Below, piece by piece: positions 39,918 through 48,400 of a DNA stretch of 64,000 nt. Source of the DNA: Lentzea californiensis (GTDB taxonomy: Bacteria > Actinomycetota > Actinomycetes > Mycobacteriales > Pseudonocardiaceae); contig NZ_JANBBE010000021.1 of assembly GCF_024648825.1 (NCBI RefSeq), forward strand, positions 23,488-87,487, in the 5' to 3' direction. The notes under the pieces were generated by a model. The model was not told the origin of the DNA, searched no databases, and was given only the letters and a program-made list of their open reading frames with translations. The first letter of the stretch is position 1, and each line of letters begins with the position of its first letter. Made by a program: the position numbers and the translations under genes.

Positions 39918-40987
39918 CGCTCGGCGCGCTCGGCCCTGGTCAACGTCTGGGCGCGCGCGTCCTCCACGACCGCAAGCGTCTGCCGCACCGCCGCCACCTG
40001 CTCCGCGCTCTCCTGCCTGACCTGCGCGAACCGCGTCTCGAACTCCGCGCGTGAACGCTCCAACTCGACGCGGGCGTCCGCGGCGGCCTGCTCAGCGCGT
40101 TCCGCCCGCACCACCGCCAGGTCACGAGCCTTCGCGGCACGACTGACGGTCTCCGCCGCCTCCACCCGCGCCTGCTCAGCGGCCTGCCGAGCGGCAACGG
40201 CTTCAGCCTCGGCCCGCTCGGCCACCGCCTGTGCCTCCGCGCGAGCACGGTCCACCTCGGCACGGGCCTGCGCGATCTCCGCCTGAGCTTCAAAGCGCGC
40301 CTGTTCGATCTCCTTGGCCGCCTGCCGCCGCGCCTGCTCGGCGTGCTTCACCGCGTCGGCCTTGACCTGCTCCGCCTCGGCCCGGATCTCCTCGATCAGG
40401 GCCGACGCCTGCCCCCTGACCTCGGCGATCTCCGCCTCGGCCTGCGCGGCGGCGTCACGTGCGGCCTGCCGGGCCTCGTCGCGTTCCGTCACGGCCGTGT
40501 CCACGGCGTCGTCGGCTTCCTCCGCCGCCCGCACCGCCTGCTCGGTGGTCTCCTCGGCGGCCTTGCGGGCCCGTTCGGCCTCGTGCCGGCGTTGTTCGGC
40601 GGTCGCCAGTTCCGACTGTGCCTCCGCGACCCGGCGCGCCGCCTCGGCTTCGGCGGCCTGGACCAGGCTCTCGGCGACGCTCGGGTCCGCCATCGCGTTC
40701 AGCTCGCCGACGGCCCGGCCGAGGGTCTGCGTCATCTGCTCCGACAGCACCCGGAAGCGGTCGAGGAGCTCTTCAGCCCTGATCTTGGCGGTACCGGAGA
40801 CCCTGGGGAGATTCGTCACGGTGACGACCTCTAGGTTTTGCTCGGGGGTTTCCGCCAGCCGCTGCCGCTCCCTCCACGCCCGCCAGCGCGTGTGCTCGGG
40901 CAGGTCGCAGTACTCCGAGGGCCTGCCGGGCCCGCCACCTCGAAAAACAGGCCGCTCGCAGCCGGGGAAGTTACAGCTCGTCTCCAC
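39857..40987 (-). CDS. Zinc-finger-like N-terminus plus long coiled coil (KfrA-like architecture)
   Basis: The 376-residue protein begins CNFPGCERPVF, then a GRPSEYCDLPEHTRW segment: C5, C10, C27 and H32 could bind one zinc. A short linker follows, then a nearly continuous Ala/Glu/Arg-rich coiled coil (about 75-370: AEAARRVAEAQSELATAEQR, ARAEVDRARAEAQAVAERAE and similar). Similar proteins occur on actinomycete plasmids and conjugative elements, and in layout it resembles KfrA-type DNA-binding segregation proteins. There is no transmembrane helix. It may be a nucleoid or segregation factor; unproven. The promoter is AT-rich (40988-41050). Confidence 0.65.
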   Translation of the reverse strand: METSCNFPGCERPVFRGGGPGRPSEYCDLPEHTRWRAWRERQRLAETPEQNLEVVTVTNLPRVSGTAKIRAEELLDRFRVLSEQMTQTLGRAVGELNAMADPSVAESLVQAAEAEAARRVAEAQSELATAEQRRHEAERARKAAEETTEQAVRAAEEADDAVDTAVTERDEARQAARDAAAQAEAEIAEVRGQASALIEEIRAEAEQVKADAVKHAEQARRQAAKEIEQARFEAQAEIAQARAEVDRARAEAQAVAERAEAEAVAARQAAEQARVEAAETVSRAAKARDLAVVRAERAEQAAADARVELERSRAEFETRFAQVRQESAEQVAAVRQTLAVVEDARAQTLTRAERAERQLDEAAEELRAARRAKTSS

Positions 40988-41057
40988 GGAAATATCGTAG
41001 CAGAATTACGTGTGCAATAACGTTAACCAACGCAACGCTACTCAATGGGGTGCCAAA

Positions 41058-41098
41058 ATCCTGACCGCCGATAAGTGAACATTATCGGCGGTCAGGAT
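41058..41098. repeat. Perfect 17-bp inverted repeat in divergent gap
   Basis: ATCCTGACCGCCGATAA (41058-41074) and TTATCGGCGGTCAGGAT (41082-41098) pair perfectly around a seven-base loop. It sits between the divergent coiled-coil gene and the iminopeptidase-like gene, where a terminator is not expected. It could be an operator for the coiled-coil protein, a recombination or segregation site, or an RNA hairpin in the downstream leader. Confidence 0.6.
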
Positions 41099-41170
41099 CA
41101 GGAGGCTTGGAGTTCCGTTGGCGTGTGCAACCTGATCCGAGCCGAGCAGCCGGTACGCGATCATGGACGG

Positions 41171-42151
41171 ATGACGAGCACACCCCACGACCGTCGCTAT
41201 CCCCCGAGCGAGCCGTACGAGTCAGGCATGCTCGACGTAGGCGACGGCCATTCGCTGTACTGGGAGGTGCTGGGCAACCCGGACGGCAAGCCGGCCGTCG
41301 CGCTGCACGGCGGCCCCGGATCGGGGAGCTCGCCCAGGATGCGGACCCTGTTCGACCCGGACCGCTACCGCGTGGTCCTGTTCGACCAGCGCAACGCCGG
41401 GCGCAGCACCCCTCCGGCGACCGACCCGGTCGTCGACCTGTCGGCGAACACCACCCAGCACCTCATCGCCGACATCGAGGCGCTGCGAGTGCACCTGGGC
41501 ATCGAGCGCTGGCTGGTCGAAGGCGGCTCCTGGGGCGTCACCCTCGCTCTCGCCTACGCGCAGGCACATCCGGAGCGGGTGACCGAGATGGTGCTCGCGG
41601 CCGTGACCGACGGCGACCGCCGCGACACCGACTGGATCACCCGCGACATGGGCCGCGTCTTCCCGCGCGAGTGGGACCGGTTCCGCGACGGCGTGCCCTC
41701 CGCCGAACGTGACGGCGACCTGGCAGCCGCCTACAGCCGGCTGCTGCACGACCCCGACCCCGAGGTCCGCGCCACGGCCGCGCACGAGTGGTGCCTGTGG
41801 GAGGACACGCACATGTCGCTGGCCCCCGACGCCGAGCCATTCCTGTCGGTCGCCGAACCGGCGTTCCAGCTGGCCTTCGCCCGCCTCGTGACGCACTACT
41901 GGTCTCACGGCTGCTTCCTCGAAGAAGGCCAAGTGCTGCGTGACATCGAGCGGCTGCACGGGATTCCCGCTGTGCTGATCCACGGGCGGTACGACGTCAG
42001 CTCCCCGCTCGGCACGGCCTGGGCGCTGCACCGGGCCTGGCCGGGAAGCGACCTGGTGGTCCTCGACGACACCGGGCACGGCGGCGGCAGCATGACCGCG
42101 GCGATCATCGCCGCCACCGACCGCTTCGCCCGCGGTCAGGCCGTCGGGTAG
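41171..42151 (+). CDS. Proline iminopeptidase-like alpha/beta hydrolase (S33)
   Basis: The 326-residue protein carries family S33 features: HGGPGSGSSPRM oxyanion region, FDQRNAGRSTPPA (the DQRGxGxS motif), nucleophile elbow EGGSWGVTLALAYA with Ser, Asp near IHGRYDVSSPLG and His in DDTGHGGGSM. It releases N-terminal proline from peptides, or hydrolyses related amides. ATG 41171 (MTSTPHDRRYPPSEP) fits the family start. A 17-bp hairpin lies upstream. The 3' end overlaps the convergent M20 gene by 16 bases. Confidence 0.88.
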   Translation: MTSTPHDRRYPPSEPYESGMLDVGDGHSLYWEVLGNPDGKPAVALHGGPGSGSSPRMRTLFDPDRYRVVLFDQRNAGRSTPPATDPVVDLSANTTQHLIADIEALRVHLGIERWLVEGGSWGVTLALAYAQAHPERVTEMVLAAVTDGDRRDTDWITRDMGRVFPREWDRFRDGVPSAERDGDLAAAYSRLLHDPDPEVRATAAHEWCLWEDTHMSLAPDAEPFLSVAEPAFQLAFARLVTHYWSHGCFLEEGQVLRDIERLHGIPAVLIHGRYDVSSPLGTAWALHRAWPGSDLVVLDDTGHGGGSMTAAIIAATDRFARGQAVG

Positions 42152-43407
42152 ACCGTCCTCAGCGCGGCCAGCACGAGGGACTGGGTGACGGTGACGACCT
42201 CGCTGACGGACACCTGCTCCTGCGGACCGTGCGCGAGGCGCACGTCACCGGGCCCGTACTGCAGAGTCGGGATGCCGGCCCCCGCGTACAGCCGCAGGTC
42301 ACTGCCGTACGGCGCGCCTTGCTCGGTAGGGCGCGCCTCACGGGTGATATCCGCGTGCGCGTCGGCGACCAGGGTCGCGAGTGGGTGCCCGCCCGGTAAC
42401 CGGCCGCTGGCGAACTGACCGCCGGGCCACGTCACGACGGCGGGGTTGGCCCGCAGCCACGGGTCCGACGCGCAGGCCTCGGCCACGCACGCCTCGAGTT
42501 CGGCACGGGCCTGGGCAGGCTCCTCCCCCAGCGCCACGCCCAGTCGTCCCTCGGCCACCAGCAGATCCGGCACGCTGCTCGCCCAGTCACCGGCCTGCAC
42601 CGTGCCGACCGACAGCGGGTACGCGACGGGGTAGGCGGACATCAGCGGATCGACGCCGGTGTTGCGACGCGCTTCCAGCCGGGCGAGAGCGGCGTGGATC
42701 GGCAGGTAGGCGTCGATGGCGCTGACCCCGGCGTACCGCGTGCTGCCGTGCGTGGCCTGGCCGGGGACCTCGATGCGGAAGGTGAGGGCACCGCCGTTGG
42801 CGATCATGAGCGCGCCGCCGGTCGGTTCGGTGATGATGCAGGCGTCACCGGTGTGGCCGCGCTGCAGCGTGCCGAACGCTCCGAGCCCGCCGTCCTCCTC
42901 GCTGACGACGAAGTGCACGGACACCTGGCCCCGCGGCGTCGTCTGAGTCGCGCGGATCGCGGCCAGCGCGGCGAGGATCGCCACCACACCGGCCTTCATG
43001 TCGCACGCTCCGCGGCCGTGCACGACATCTCCCTCGACGCGGGGGCGGAAGGGGTCACCCCGCCACTGCGCCGGGTCGCCGGGCGGGACGACGTCGACGT
43101 GTCCCTGCAGGATCAACGTCGGCCCGTCGCCGTGCGAGCGGGTGTTGCCCACCAGCCCCCACGCTTCCGTGCGCGGCGCCTCACCGCCGGGGAAGTCGTC
43201 GTGCGCACGGAGATCGGGCAGGTCCATCGACCAGAGGTCGACGTCCAGGTCCATCCGTTCCAGGTGCCCGGCCAGCACGTGCTGCAGTTCGGACTCCGCG
43301 GCGCTGCCCGTCACGCTCGGCACCGCGAGCAGGTCCAGCAGCAGCCGGCCGATCGCGGCCTCGTCCACCGCGGCCAGCGCCGCCGCCTCGACATCGTTGA
43401 TGATCAC
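42136..43407 (-). CDS. ArgE/DapE family (M20) deacylase/peptidase
   Basis: This 423-residue di-zinc hydrolase has LILQGHVDVVPPGDPAQW, HGRGACDMKAGV (bridging Asp), FVVSEEDGGLGAF (catalytic Glu) and ATHGSTR in the dimerisation domain. It resembles ArgE/DapE-type N-acyl-amino-acid deacylases. GTG 43407 is the start used; no good ribosome site is visible. It is divergent from an Lrp/AsnC regulator that probably controls it in response to an amino acid, suggesting a role in amino-acid salvage. Confidence 0.87.
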   Translation of the reverse strand: MIINDVEAAALAAVDEAAIGRLLLDLLAVPSVTGSAAESELQHVLAGHLERMDLDVDLWSMDLPDLRAHDDFPGGEAPRTEAWGLVGNTRSHGDGPTLILQGHVDVVPPGDPAQWRGDPFRPRVEGDVVHGRGACDMKAGVVAILAALAAIRATQTTPRGQVSVHFVVSEEDGGLGAFGTLQRGHTGDACIITEPTGGALMIANGGALTFRIEVPGQATHGSTRYAGVSAIDAYLPIHAALARLEARRNTGVDPLMSAYPVAYPLSVGTVQAGDWASSVPDLLVAEGRLGVALGEEPAQARAELEACVAEACASDPWLRANPAVVTWPGGQFASGRLPGGHPLATLVADAHADITREARPTEQGAPYGSDLRLYAGAGIPTLQYGPGDVRLAHGPQEQVSVSEVVTVTQSLVLAALRTVYPTA

Positions 43408-43472
43408 GAGCCGGAGATTAGGTTCACCTGGCGGTGCAAACAATCGCCGAAACCGGCGTTTTGCAGCGGTTT

Positions 43473-43482
43473 CTTTGCAAAG
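43473..43482. promoter_or_regulatory. CTTTGCAAAG palindrome upstream of Lrp regulator
   Basis: The 10-bp palindrome is identical to the cores at 39311-39320 and 39328-39337. Related T-rich and GCAAA elements flank it (GTGCAAA, TTTTGCAGCGG) in the 122-bp divergent gap. It may be part of an Lrp-type operator; the identity with the ArsR-like sites may be coincidence or shared A/T-core preference. Confidence 0.4.
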
Positions 43483-43529
43483 ATCGAGGTCGCATGGCAA
43501 TTTTTTGCGGCAGGGCGGATCCTCTGGGC

Positions 43530-43967
43530 ATGGACGACATCGACCAGGCGGTCATCCGGTGCGTGCTGCGCAACGCCCGTGCCACCTACGCCGAGATCGG
43601 CAAGGCGGCAGGGCTGTCGCCGTCCGCCGCGAAGAGACGCCTCGACCGCTTGGTCGCCACCGGTGCGATCCGCGGCTTCAGCGCGCTGGTGGATCCGCAG
43701 GCGCTGGCGTGGCACACCGAGGCGTTCGTCGAGATCTACTGCAAGGGCAATCCCACCCCGGCCCAGCTGAGCAAGGCGCTCGAGGACATTCCCGAGGTCA
43801 TCGAGGCGTGCACCGTGTCCGGTGCCGCCGACGCGATGCTCTACATGCTCGCCAGAGACATCCCGCACTTGGAACAAGCCATCCAGCGCGTGCGTTCGAC
43901 CGCTCCCGTGGACCGGACCGAGAGCGCGATCGTGCTGTCCCGGCTGCTGACCCGGCCCCGGCTGTAG
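43530..43967 (+). CDS. Lrp/AsnC family transcriptional regulator
   Basis: The 145-residue protein has an N-terminal HTH (MDDIDQAVIRCVLRNARATY then IGKAAGLSPSAAKRRLDRL, GAIRGFSALVDP) and a C-terminal RAM amino-acid-sensing domain (about 65-145). ATG 43530 is the family start. It is divergent from an M20 deacylase, whose amino-acid product is the likely ligand. The intergenic region is AT-rich with inverted CGCC-GAAACC-GGCG and CTTTGCAAAG elements. Confidence 0.88.
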   Translation: MDDIDQAVIRCVLRNARATYAEIGKAAGLSPSAAKRRLDRLVATGAIRGFSALVDPQALAWHTEAFVEIYCKGNPTPAQLSKALEDIPEVIEACTVSGAADAMLYMLARDIPHLEQAIQRVRSTAPVDRTESAIVLSRLLTRPRL

Positions 43968-43976
43968 CCCGGACCG

Positions 43977-44468
43977 TCAGCTGCTCCGGCTGAGACGCAG
44001 GACCGCCTCGTCGGCGGCCGAGGTCATCCTCGTCAGGAACGCCGCGACGGTGGCGAGCTCGGCCGGCGGCGTCGTGCGGAGGACGTGCGCGATCTCGGCA
44101 CCGGCGAGACCGAGGAACTCGCGGGCACGGTCACGGGCGGCCGGTGTGGGCCGCAGGGTGACGCGACGGCGGTCGGCGCTTTCCCGCGTGCGGCAGAGGT
44201 GTCCGGCCGCTTCCAGCCGGTTGAGCAGGATGGTGGTCGCGCCCGTGGTCATGCCGATCTGCCGGGACAGCTGAGCCGGGGAGAGCGGAGCGTCCGCCTC
44301 GGCCGCCCAGATGATCTGGCCCAGTGCGTTGGCGTCGGCTCCCGGCAGTCGCATCCAGGCGGCGAGGTGCTGGTTGAGCTCGCCGAAGTCGACCGCCCAG
44401 TCGCGCAGGCGGTGCATCACCGCGATCTGCGCCGAGGTCCAGTCCGCGGTCAGCGGGTCGTCTGTCAT
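43977..44468 (-). CDS. MarR family transcriptional regulator
   Basis: This 163-residue protein has the MarR winged helix: PLSPAQLSRQIGMTTGATTI, LLNRLEAAGHLCRTRESADRR (the D-x-R wing) and RVTLRPTPAARDRARE. The N- and C-terminal helices form the dimer. ATG 44468 is the start. It is divergent from an FAD monooxygenase, with a perfect palindrome between them, so it most likely represses the monooxygenase until an aromatic ligand binds. Confidence 0.9.
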   Translation of the reverse strand: MTDDPLTADWTSAQIAVMHRLRDWAVDFGELNQHLAAWMRLPGADANALGQIIWAAEADAPLSPAQLSRQIGMTTGATTILLNRLEAAGHLCRTRESADRRRVTLRPTPAARDRAREFLGLAGAEIAHVLRTTPPAELATVAAFLTRMTSAADEAVLRLSRSS

Positions 44469-44488
44469 GCAGGTGCCTTTGCGTCGAA

Positions 44489-44509
44489 GTAGCTTTGCAG
44501 CAAAGCTAC
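44489..44509. promoter_or_regulatory. MarR operator palindrome
   Basis: GTAGCTTTG (44489-44497) and CAAAGCTAC (44501-44509) are perfect 9-base arms around CAG, in the 61-bp gap between marR and the FAD monooxygenase gene. Length and symmetry are typical of MarR sites. Confidence 0.7.
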
Positions 44510-44529
44510 CACTGACAGGGGAGTTCCCG

Positions 44530-45723
44530 ATGGCTGAACGACACGCGGTGATCTCCGGTGCGAGCATCGCCGGCCTCTCGACCGCCTTCTGGCTGAGGCG
44601 CACGGGCTGGCGGGTGACCGTGCTGGAACGGGCCGAGGCGTTCCGCGACGGCGGGCAGAACGTCGACGTCCGCGGCGTCGCCCGCGAGGTGCTGGCCCGG
44701 ATGGGACTGACCGAGGCCGTGAAGGCGCAGAACACCACGGAGACGGGCACGGTCTTCGTCGACGCGGAGGGCAGGGTGCTCGCCGAGCTGCCCTCAGACG
44801 GCCCGGACGGCGCCACCGCCGAGCTCGAGGTGCTGCGCGGTGACTTCGCCCGCACGATCCTGGAGCACCTGCCGGAAGGAGTCGAGATCACCTACGGCGA
44901 CACCATCACCGACGTGGCCGACGACGCCGACTCGGTCACCGTCACCACCGCCTCGGGACGCGTGCTGCGCGCGGACCTGCTGGTCGTCGCGGAAGGAGTT
45001 CGCTCAGCCACCCGAGACCGGCTCTTCGGTGACCTCGTGGACCGCCGTGACCTGGGCATCGCCATGGTCTTCGGCACGATCCCCCGCACGGTCTCCGACG
45101 ACAGCCGGTGGCGCTGGTACACCACCACTGGAGGACGGCAGGTCCACCTCCGGCCCGACAACCACGGCACCACCCGCGCCATGCTCGCCCACGCCCGATC
45201 CGAGGACCTGACCCGGCTCGACCGCGCGGACGCCCTGGCGCGGTTCCGGGAGCACTTCGCCGACGCGGGGTGGGAAGCCCGGCGCGTGCTCGACGGGTTC
45301 GACACCTCCACCGACGTCTACGTCGACCAGCTCACCCAGATCCGCATGCCCGTGTGGCACCGCGGGCGGGTGTGCCTCGCCGGTGACGCCGGCTGGTGCG
45401 TGACCCCGATGGGCGGGGGCGGCGCCTCACTCGCGCTCGTCAGCGGATACGTCCTGGCAGCGAGCCTGTCCACCACCGCGGACCGGTACGAGGAAGGGCT
45501 CGCGGCCTACGAGGAGTGGATGCGTCCGCTCGTCGACGACGTCCAGGGCTTCCCGCGCTGGCTCGTGCCGTTCGCCTACCCCCGCACCCGGCTCGGACTG
45601 GCCCTGCGCCGACTCGTGGACAAGGCCATCACCTCGTCCCTGCTGTCTCCCCTGACGGCGAAGCTCACCCAGGTCGCCGGCACGACCAGGGCTCTTCCGC
45701 CCATCGGGGCAGCACATTGCTGA
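44530..45723 (+). CDS. FAD-dependent monooxygenase, copy 2
   Basis: The 397-residue group A flavin monooxygenase begins AVISGASIAGLSTAFWL (GASIAG dinucleotide motif). It has LLVVAEGVRSATRDRL in place of the DG motif, the FAD motif LAGDAGWCVTPMGGGGASLAL, and a C-terminal helical part. GGGGAG precedes ATG 44530. The DG motif Asp-Gly reads AEG here, a noticeable deviation. It is related to copy 1 (34.7 kb) but is paired with a MarR instead of a TetR regulator. Substrate unknown, likely an aromatic compound or antibiotic. Confidence 0.88.
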   Translation: MAERHAVISGASIAGLSTAFWLRRTGWRVTVLERAEAFRDGGQNVDVRGVAREVLARMGLTEAVKAQNTTETGTVFVDAEGRVLAELPSDGPDGATAELEVLRGDFARTILEHLPEGVEITYGDTITDVADDADSVTVTTASGRVLRADLLVVAEGVRSATRDRLFGDLVDRRDLGIAMVFGTIPRTVSDDSRWRWYTTTGGRQVHLRPDNHGTTRAMLAHARSEDLTRLDRADALARFREHFADAGWEARRVLDGFDTSTDVYVDQLTQIRMPVWHRGRVCLAGDAGWCVTPMGGGGASLALVSGYVLAASLSTTADRYEEGLAAYEEWMRPLVDDVQGFPRWLVPFAYPRTRLGLALRRLVDKAITSSLLSPLTAKLTQVAGTTRALPPIGAAHC

Positions 45724-45725
45724 GG

Positions 45726-46470
45726 TCAGCGCCCGACGGGGAAGTCGAAGTAAGTGTCCGGGAACGGCTCGTCGTTGAGCGTGAAGTGCCACCACTCCTC
45801 GGGCAGGTTGCGGAACCCTGCCCGCGCCATCGCCGCCTTGAGCAGCTGACGGTTCTCCCGCGCCTGACCCGTCACGCGCGGGTCGTCGGTGTGCGAGAGC
45901 GTGTCGAAGCAGTCGTAGCCCGTGGCCATGTCGACGGTGTTGTCGGGGAACCGGTCAGGCGCGTCGCGCGTTCACCAGCCGCTCCCCCGGCACGTACGGC
46001 CGCTGGTACCGCGGAGGCAGCTTCACGATCGTCAGGTCGAGCGTGGACCCGCGGCTGTGGCCGGACTTCTCCGCGATGTAGCCGTCCTCGAACAGCCGCG
46101 TCTTGTCGACCCGCGGGTAGAACTCGGCCTTCATCCGCTGGTCGGCGAGGTCACGGGCCCACCGGACGAAGTGGTCGACGGCGCGTTGCGGCCGGTAGCA
46201 GTCGTAGACCTTGAGCGTGTAGCCCTGCCGCAGCACCTCGCGCTGCACACCGCGCAACGCCTTCGCGGCCTGCCTGGTGAGGATGCACAGGGGCGCGCGG
46301 TAGCCGTCGACGCGGGTGCCGACGAAGTTGTGCGCGGTGTAGTAGCGGATGTCGTGCCGGATGGTCGGGTCGGAGTCGCGCAGGACGACGAACCCGTTGG
46401 TGGCGTGTGCGGGCACGGCGAACGACACGATCAGGAGTGCGGACAGCAGCAGGGCTCGCATGGAGTTCAT
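45726..46470 (-). pseudogene. VanX-type D-Ala-D-Ala dipeptidase (M15), frameshifted
   Basis: From ATG 46470 the frame gives a signal peptide (MRALLLSALLIVSFAVPAHA) and the M15 N-terminal region with YDCYRPQRAV and SGHSRGSTLDLTI (zinc His and Asp). It stops with TGA at 45955. The C-terminus, with the catalytic Glu and zinc His in EEWWHFTL, continues in another frame (45726 to about 45960, joined through RFPDNTVDMATGYDCFD). A single-base indel around 45955-45966 breaks an otherwise complete gene of about 245 residues. The start overlaps the stop of the upstream HEAT-like gene as ATGA. It would hydrolyse D-Ala-D-Ala outside the cell. A sequencing error cannot be excluded. Confidence 0.75.
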
Positions 46471-47381
46471 CCAAGCAGTGCTGCGACCACCGTTGAAGTG
46501 TTGAGACCGGTCAACGGGATCTTCTGCAGCGACTCGGCGAGGTGGACCCGGCAACGCATGCGCACGTCCGTCCGGGGCAGCCGGTCGACGTGCCGGGCGT
46601 AGGCCTCGACGACCGGTGCGGCGGCCGGGTAGTCCCAGAGGTCCATGCCCATGCCCGAGCACCAGGTCATGACGCTCAGCAGCCGCCCGGTGTGGTCGAC
46701 GACCTCCTCGTCGACGTCTTCGCAGGTCATGGCCGCGTGCAGGTGGGCGGCCGTGGCGACCTTGGCCGCGAAGTAGCCGTTGAGCGTGTCACCGTCGCAG
46801 GCGTGCCGGAGCAGCCACGGACGCGCGATGCCGCTTTTGCACAGGGCCTCGACGACGTAGACACGGCCCCACCCGGCCGTGCGGTCGCCGAGCCAGGTCA
46901 ACGCCTCGGTTCCGTGACGGCGGCGCCGCAGCGCGCGGGCCGCCATCGGGCCGAAGTAGTTGGAGAGCAGACCGATGGTGCGGATCAGCGGAATGTCACG
47001 TTCGTCGTTGTCCGTCGCGAGCAGGGCCAGGCCGACGACGACCGCGCGCCGGTCGTGACCGTGCCGCACCAGGCGCCGGCCGGTGCGCCGGACTCGGTCG
47101 CTGTCCGCGCGCAACGCCGCCGCGGCGATGTGCTCGTTGTGGTGGATCGGGACGTCGAGGCCGGCCAACGTCTCCGCGAGTTCCTCGACCTGCATGGTCC
47201 TGGAGGCGAAGTACGCGTCGAGCGCGGCGGCGACGTCGATGCCCTCGGAGCGGTAGTCGTTCGAGCGGTGGGCGCCGCGATAGCGCTCGTCGTCCGGGTA
47301 CGGCGACCCGTCCCGGGGAAGCGGGCTGTCGGGGAACTGTTCGTGCAGCGCGGCGGCGTGGTCGTACAGGGACCCTGTCAC
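46467..47381 (-). CDS. HEAT-repeat-like hypothetical protein
   Basis: The 304-residue soluble protein is mostly helical. Repeat-like units such as DDRRAVVVGLALLATDNDER-like segments, RDIPLIRTIGLLSNYFGPMA and WLGDRTAGWGRVYVVEALCK suggest an alpha-alpha superhelix of the HEAT type. I do not recognise a named family. It precedes and overlaps the broken M15 dipeptidase gene by four bases, and it follows a WYL regulator gene on the same strand. A second HEAT-like gene sits in the peptide importer operon, but the two are not obviously related. Confidence 0.6.
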   Translation of the reverse strand: MTGSLYDHAAALHEQFPDSPLPRDGSPYPDDERYRGAHRSNDYRSEGIDVAAALDAYFASRTMQVEELAETLAGLDVPIHHNEHIAAAALRADSDRVRRTGRRLVRHGHDRRAVVVGLALLATDNDERDIPLIRTIGLLSNYFGPMAARALRRRRHGTEALTWLGDRTAGWGRVYVVEALCKSGIARPWLLRHACDGDTLNGYFAAKVATAAHLHAAMTCEDVDEEVVDHTGRLLSVMTWCSGMGMDLWDYPAAAPVVEAYARHVDRLPRTDVRMRCRVHLAESLQKIPLTGLNTSTVVAALLG

Positions 47382-47409
47382 GCGCGGACCACGGACTCGA
47401 TTCTGTCGA

Positions 47410-48381
47410 TCATGGCGGCGAGGCTAGGTCGTCGCCGACACCGCGGGCAACCGATTTCAGGAGTCGCTCGGCGAGCGCCGCGACGAGACCGCGCAGCTCG
47501 TCCGGCCTCTCGACCACGAACGGCAGATCCAGCGACGCGAGCACACCGGGCAGCCAGTCGAGCCGTTCCACCCGCAGTTCGACGCGCGACCAGCCCTCGG
47601 GGAGAGGCTCCACCACCGCGACGCTCGCGGGAAGCCGGGTGCGGATCTGCCCGGCGGACCCCTGGATCCGCACCGTCACCTCGTACCGGTGCGGGGCGGT
47701 GGCGAGCCCGGTCAGGACCCGCTGCGCCGCATCGAGCTCACCGGGCGGCTCGAACGAGCCGGGCAGCGTCCTGGCCGAGGTGATGCGGTCCAGCCGGAAC
47801 GTCCGGTCCTCGCCGATCGCGGGATCGGCACCGGTCACGTACCACCGGCCGGAGTGGGCGACGAGCCCGTACGGGTGCAGCGTGCGTTCACTGCGCCGGC
47901 CGTCTGCGGCGGTGTACCGGACGGCGACGGGCCGGTGGTGGGTCACCGCGTCGGCGAGCGCGAGCAGGACCGGGGCCTCCGGGGTGGCCGGCGAACCGGG
48001 CGGGCTGGTGAAGGCGAGCGAGCCGAGCACGGCGTCGAGCCTGCTGCCGAGCCGGGCGGGCAGCACCCGGCGGACCTTCGCCGCCGCGGTCTCGCTCGCG
48101 GTGCCCGTCATCAGGCCTGTGACCAGCCCGATCAGCACCGCCAGCGCCTCGTCGTCGCTGAGCATCAACGGCGGCATGCGGTAACCGGGAGCGAGCCGGT
48201 AGCCGCCGTACCGTCCGCGCACCGACTCGACCGGTATGTCGAGGTCGAGCAGGTGGTCGACGTACCGCCGCACGGTCCGTTCGTCGACTTCAAGCCGCGA
48301 GGCGAGCTCCGCCACCGTCCGAACGCCTCCGGATTGGAGGAGCTCCAACAAGGACAGCACGCGTGCGATCGGCCGGGGCAT
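47410..48381 (-). CDS. WYL-domain transcriptional regulator (third in window)
   Basis: The 323-residue protein has an N-terminal HTH (VLSLLELLQSGGVRTVAELA, RLEVDERTVRRYVDHLLDL), a WYL domain (about 140-220, with HSGRWYVTGADPAIGEDRTF) and a C-terminal WCX-like part. It is less similar to the other two WYL regulators than they are to each other. It is divergent from a VOC-family gene, with an ATACCGG/CCGGTAT inverted repeat between them. Regulation of the VOC gene in response to a ligand is the likely role. Confidence 0.87.
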   Translation of the reverse strand: MPRPIARVLSLLELLQSGGVRTVAELASRLEVDERTVRRYVDHLLDLDIPVESVRGRYGGYRLAPGYRMPPLMLSDDEALAVLIGLVTGLMTGTASETAAAKVRRVLPARLGSRLDAVLGSLAFTSPPGSPATPEAPVLLALADAVTHHRPVAVRYTAADGRRSERTLHPYGLVAHSGRWYVTGADPAIGEDRTFRLDRITSARTLPGSFEPPGELDAAQRVLTGLATAPHRYEVTVRIQGSAGQIRTRLPASVAVVEPLPEGWSRVELRVERLDWLPGVLASLDLPFVVERPDELRGLVAALAERLLKSVARGVGDDLASPP

Positions 48382-48400
48382 GGCCGGAATTCTCCCTCAC

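Noticed and set aside
40314..41000. 228-codon plus-strand frame antisense to the coiled-coil gene
   Set aside because: Ser/Ala/Arg-rich mirror of the coiled-coil codons; the minus strand has the heptad pattern and Cys motif.
7998..41090. ATTATCGGCG shared at 7998-8007 and 41081-41090, considered as attL/attR of a 33-kb integrated element
   Set aside because: Only 10 bp, both copies belong to different palindromes, and the DNA between holds ordinary chromosomal genes without replication, conjugation or phage functions.
45726..46470. VanX-like gene as part of a glycopeptide resistance operon
   Set aside because: No vanH, vanA-type ligase or vanRS two-component genes are nearby, and the protein has a signal peptide unlike cytoplasmic VanX.
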